Assembly: GCA_019931185.1 (NCBI GenBank)
Contig: JAINDK010000028.1
Coordinates: 1-64,000 of the forward strand
DNA from: Bryobacter sp. CoA8 C33
GTDB taxonomy: Bacteria > Acidobacteriota > Terriglobia > Bryobacterales > Bryobacteraceae
Direction of reading: 5' to 3'
Length of the DNA stretch: 64,000 nt
Part shown: one piece after another, positions 63,619 through 64,000 of the stretch
Position numbering within the stretch: the first letter of the stretch is position 1
How the letters are laid out: every line of letters begins with the position of its first letter
The notes under the pieces: generated by a model
The model's input: the letters and a program-made list of their open reading frames with translations, nothing else
What the model was told of the DNA's origin: nothing
Database searches by the model: none
Position numbers and translations under genes: made by a program

Positions 63619-64000
63619 CGCCCAACGCCACCGCCAGTTGCTCCCCGGACAGGGCGCGCGTGCCAAACCAGTCTTCAAAAACGGGTACATAGAGCAGCAA
63701 CAATTGCAGGCTCACCGTCAAGGCCACCGCCGCCGCCAGCCAGGGGTTCGACAGAAAGCCCAGGCGGAATGTGCTCTCGTGCTCGCCGCGGATCGCCAGC
63801 ACGTGCGCCATCTGGGCAAAGACCATCGTTGTGAACAGAATCGATTGCCACTGCTCCACGCCCTGTTGCCAGTACCACCAGCCCGTGCCAAGACAGAGCG
63901 CGGCCATCAGTGCGCCCACCCATCCCACATGCAGGCCCAATCCGCGGGCAAACACACTTTCATCCGGCTTGTGCGGCGGCCGCGACATCACGTTGCGCTC
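63515..64000 (-). CDS. C-terminus of a P-type cation-transporting ATPase (partial)
   Basis: The visible 161 residues begin E-R-N-V-M-S-R-P-P-H-K-P-D-E-S, the cytosolic linker before the last membrane helices in Ca2+/Mg2+-type P-ATPases. After it come helices such as W-V-G-A-L-M-A-A-L-C, then I-L-F-T-T-M-V-F-A-Q-M-A-H, and a final one before E-K-W-L-R-R-R. The phosphorylation domain lies beyond the window. It shares 104 bases with the convergent epimerase gene; the last 20 or so residues are unlike the family. Confidence 0.8.
   Translation of the reverse strand, partial: ERNVMSRPPHKPDESVFARGLGLHVGWVGALMAALCLGTGWWYWQQGVEQWQSILFTTMVFAQMAHVLAIRGEHESTFRLGFLSNPWLAAAVALTVSLQLLLLYVPVFEDWFGTRALSGEQLAVALGVSSLLFFAVEGEKWLRRRREPARSQDRAIRDQAG

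Overview
The window looks like chromosomal DNA of an acidobacterium, most likely of the Solibacter/Bryobacter group (Bryobacterales). The reasons are the high GC content by eye, two giant secreted proteins that end in the TIGR03437-type domain expanded in Solibacter relatives, several Oar-like TonB receptors with a carboxypeptidase-regulatory N-terminal domain, and frequent TTG/GTG starts. This is inferred from remembered family patterns, not from a search. I saw no rRNA and no CRISPR array; the one tRNA found is tRNA-Cys(GCA).

Layout. (1) 1-2.3 kb is a graveyard of accessory DNA: the start of a tyrosine recombinase cut by a stop codon, a truncated HigB-like toxin, an IS3-type OrfA start joined to a Fic-family C-terminus, an unidentified broken frame, a GC-rich palindrome and a decayed PD-(D/E)XK nuclease. 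(2) 2.4-9.9 kb carries core genes on the + strand: an alpha/beta hydrolase, SMC (TTG start, palindromic operator-like site upstream), and an iron-sulfur (6-4) photolyase coupled to an SDR that lacks the usual catalytic Tyr. (3) 9.9-13.0 kb on the - strand holds a secreted protein of unknown function, a YggS-type PLP protein, a GT4 glycosyltransferase and tRNA-Cys. Between this block and a divergent PD-(D/E)XK protein lies a tandem duplication that copied the starts of both genes. (4) 13.2-20 kb on the + strand: the nuclease-like protein, a DUF697-like membrane protein, an OFA-type MFS carrier overlapping an Old Yellow Enzyme relative, a small secreted protein and a CsgG/FlgO-like TPR lipoprotein-type protein. 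(5) 20-28.3 kb: ahcY facing an ArsR-methyltransferase fusion regulator (SahR-like), two convergent TonB receptors whose stop codons touch, and deoC.

(6) 28.3-41.5 kb is one long co-directional array: an ECF sigma factor, a membrane anti-sigma-like protein, a secreted protein, then a nearly complete type II secretion system (gspE, F, G, H, I, J, K, L-like, M-like, C-like, one secreted orphan, D). The genes mostly overlap by a few bases. The secretin carries a Gly-Met repeat insert. No prepilin peptidase is present. (7) 41.5-51.8 kb holds three very large secreted proteins directly after the secretion genes, which makes them good candidates for its cargo. The middle one has codon use unlike its neighbours, a strong ribosome binding site and a strong terminator, as expected of an abundant surface protein.

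(8) 51.9-56.5 kb: a histidine kinase/response regulator pair, a Spy/CpxP-like periplasmic protein and a di-haem cytochrome c peroxidase-family protein. (9) 56.5-58.1 kb: an ABC-F ATPase on the - strand. (10) 58.2-62.7 kb: a Cys-rich small secreted protein, a TonB receptor and a sialidase-fold protein with CxCC and GCPH motifs, which together look like a metal-linked outer-membrane uptake or maturation unit. (11) 62.8-64 kb: an NAD-binding epimerase-type protein overlapping the convergent C-terminus of a P-type cation ATPase that runs off the window.

The best candidates for something new are the Cys-rich/TonB/CxCC unit, the SahR-like control of ahcY in an acidobacterium, the photolyase-SDR pair, the secretion array with its own sigma/anti-sigma pair and Gly-Met secretin, and the secreted giant with an apparently dead C39-like domain.
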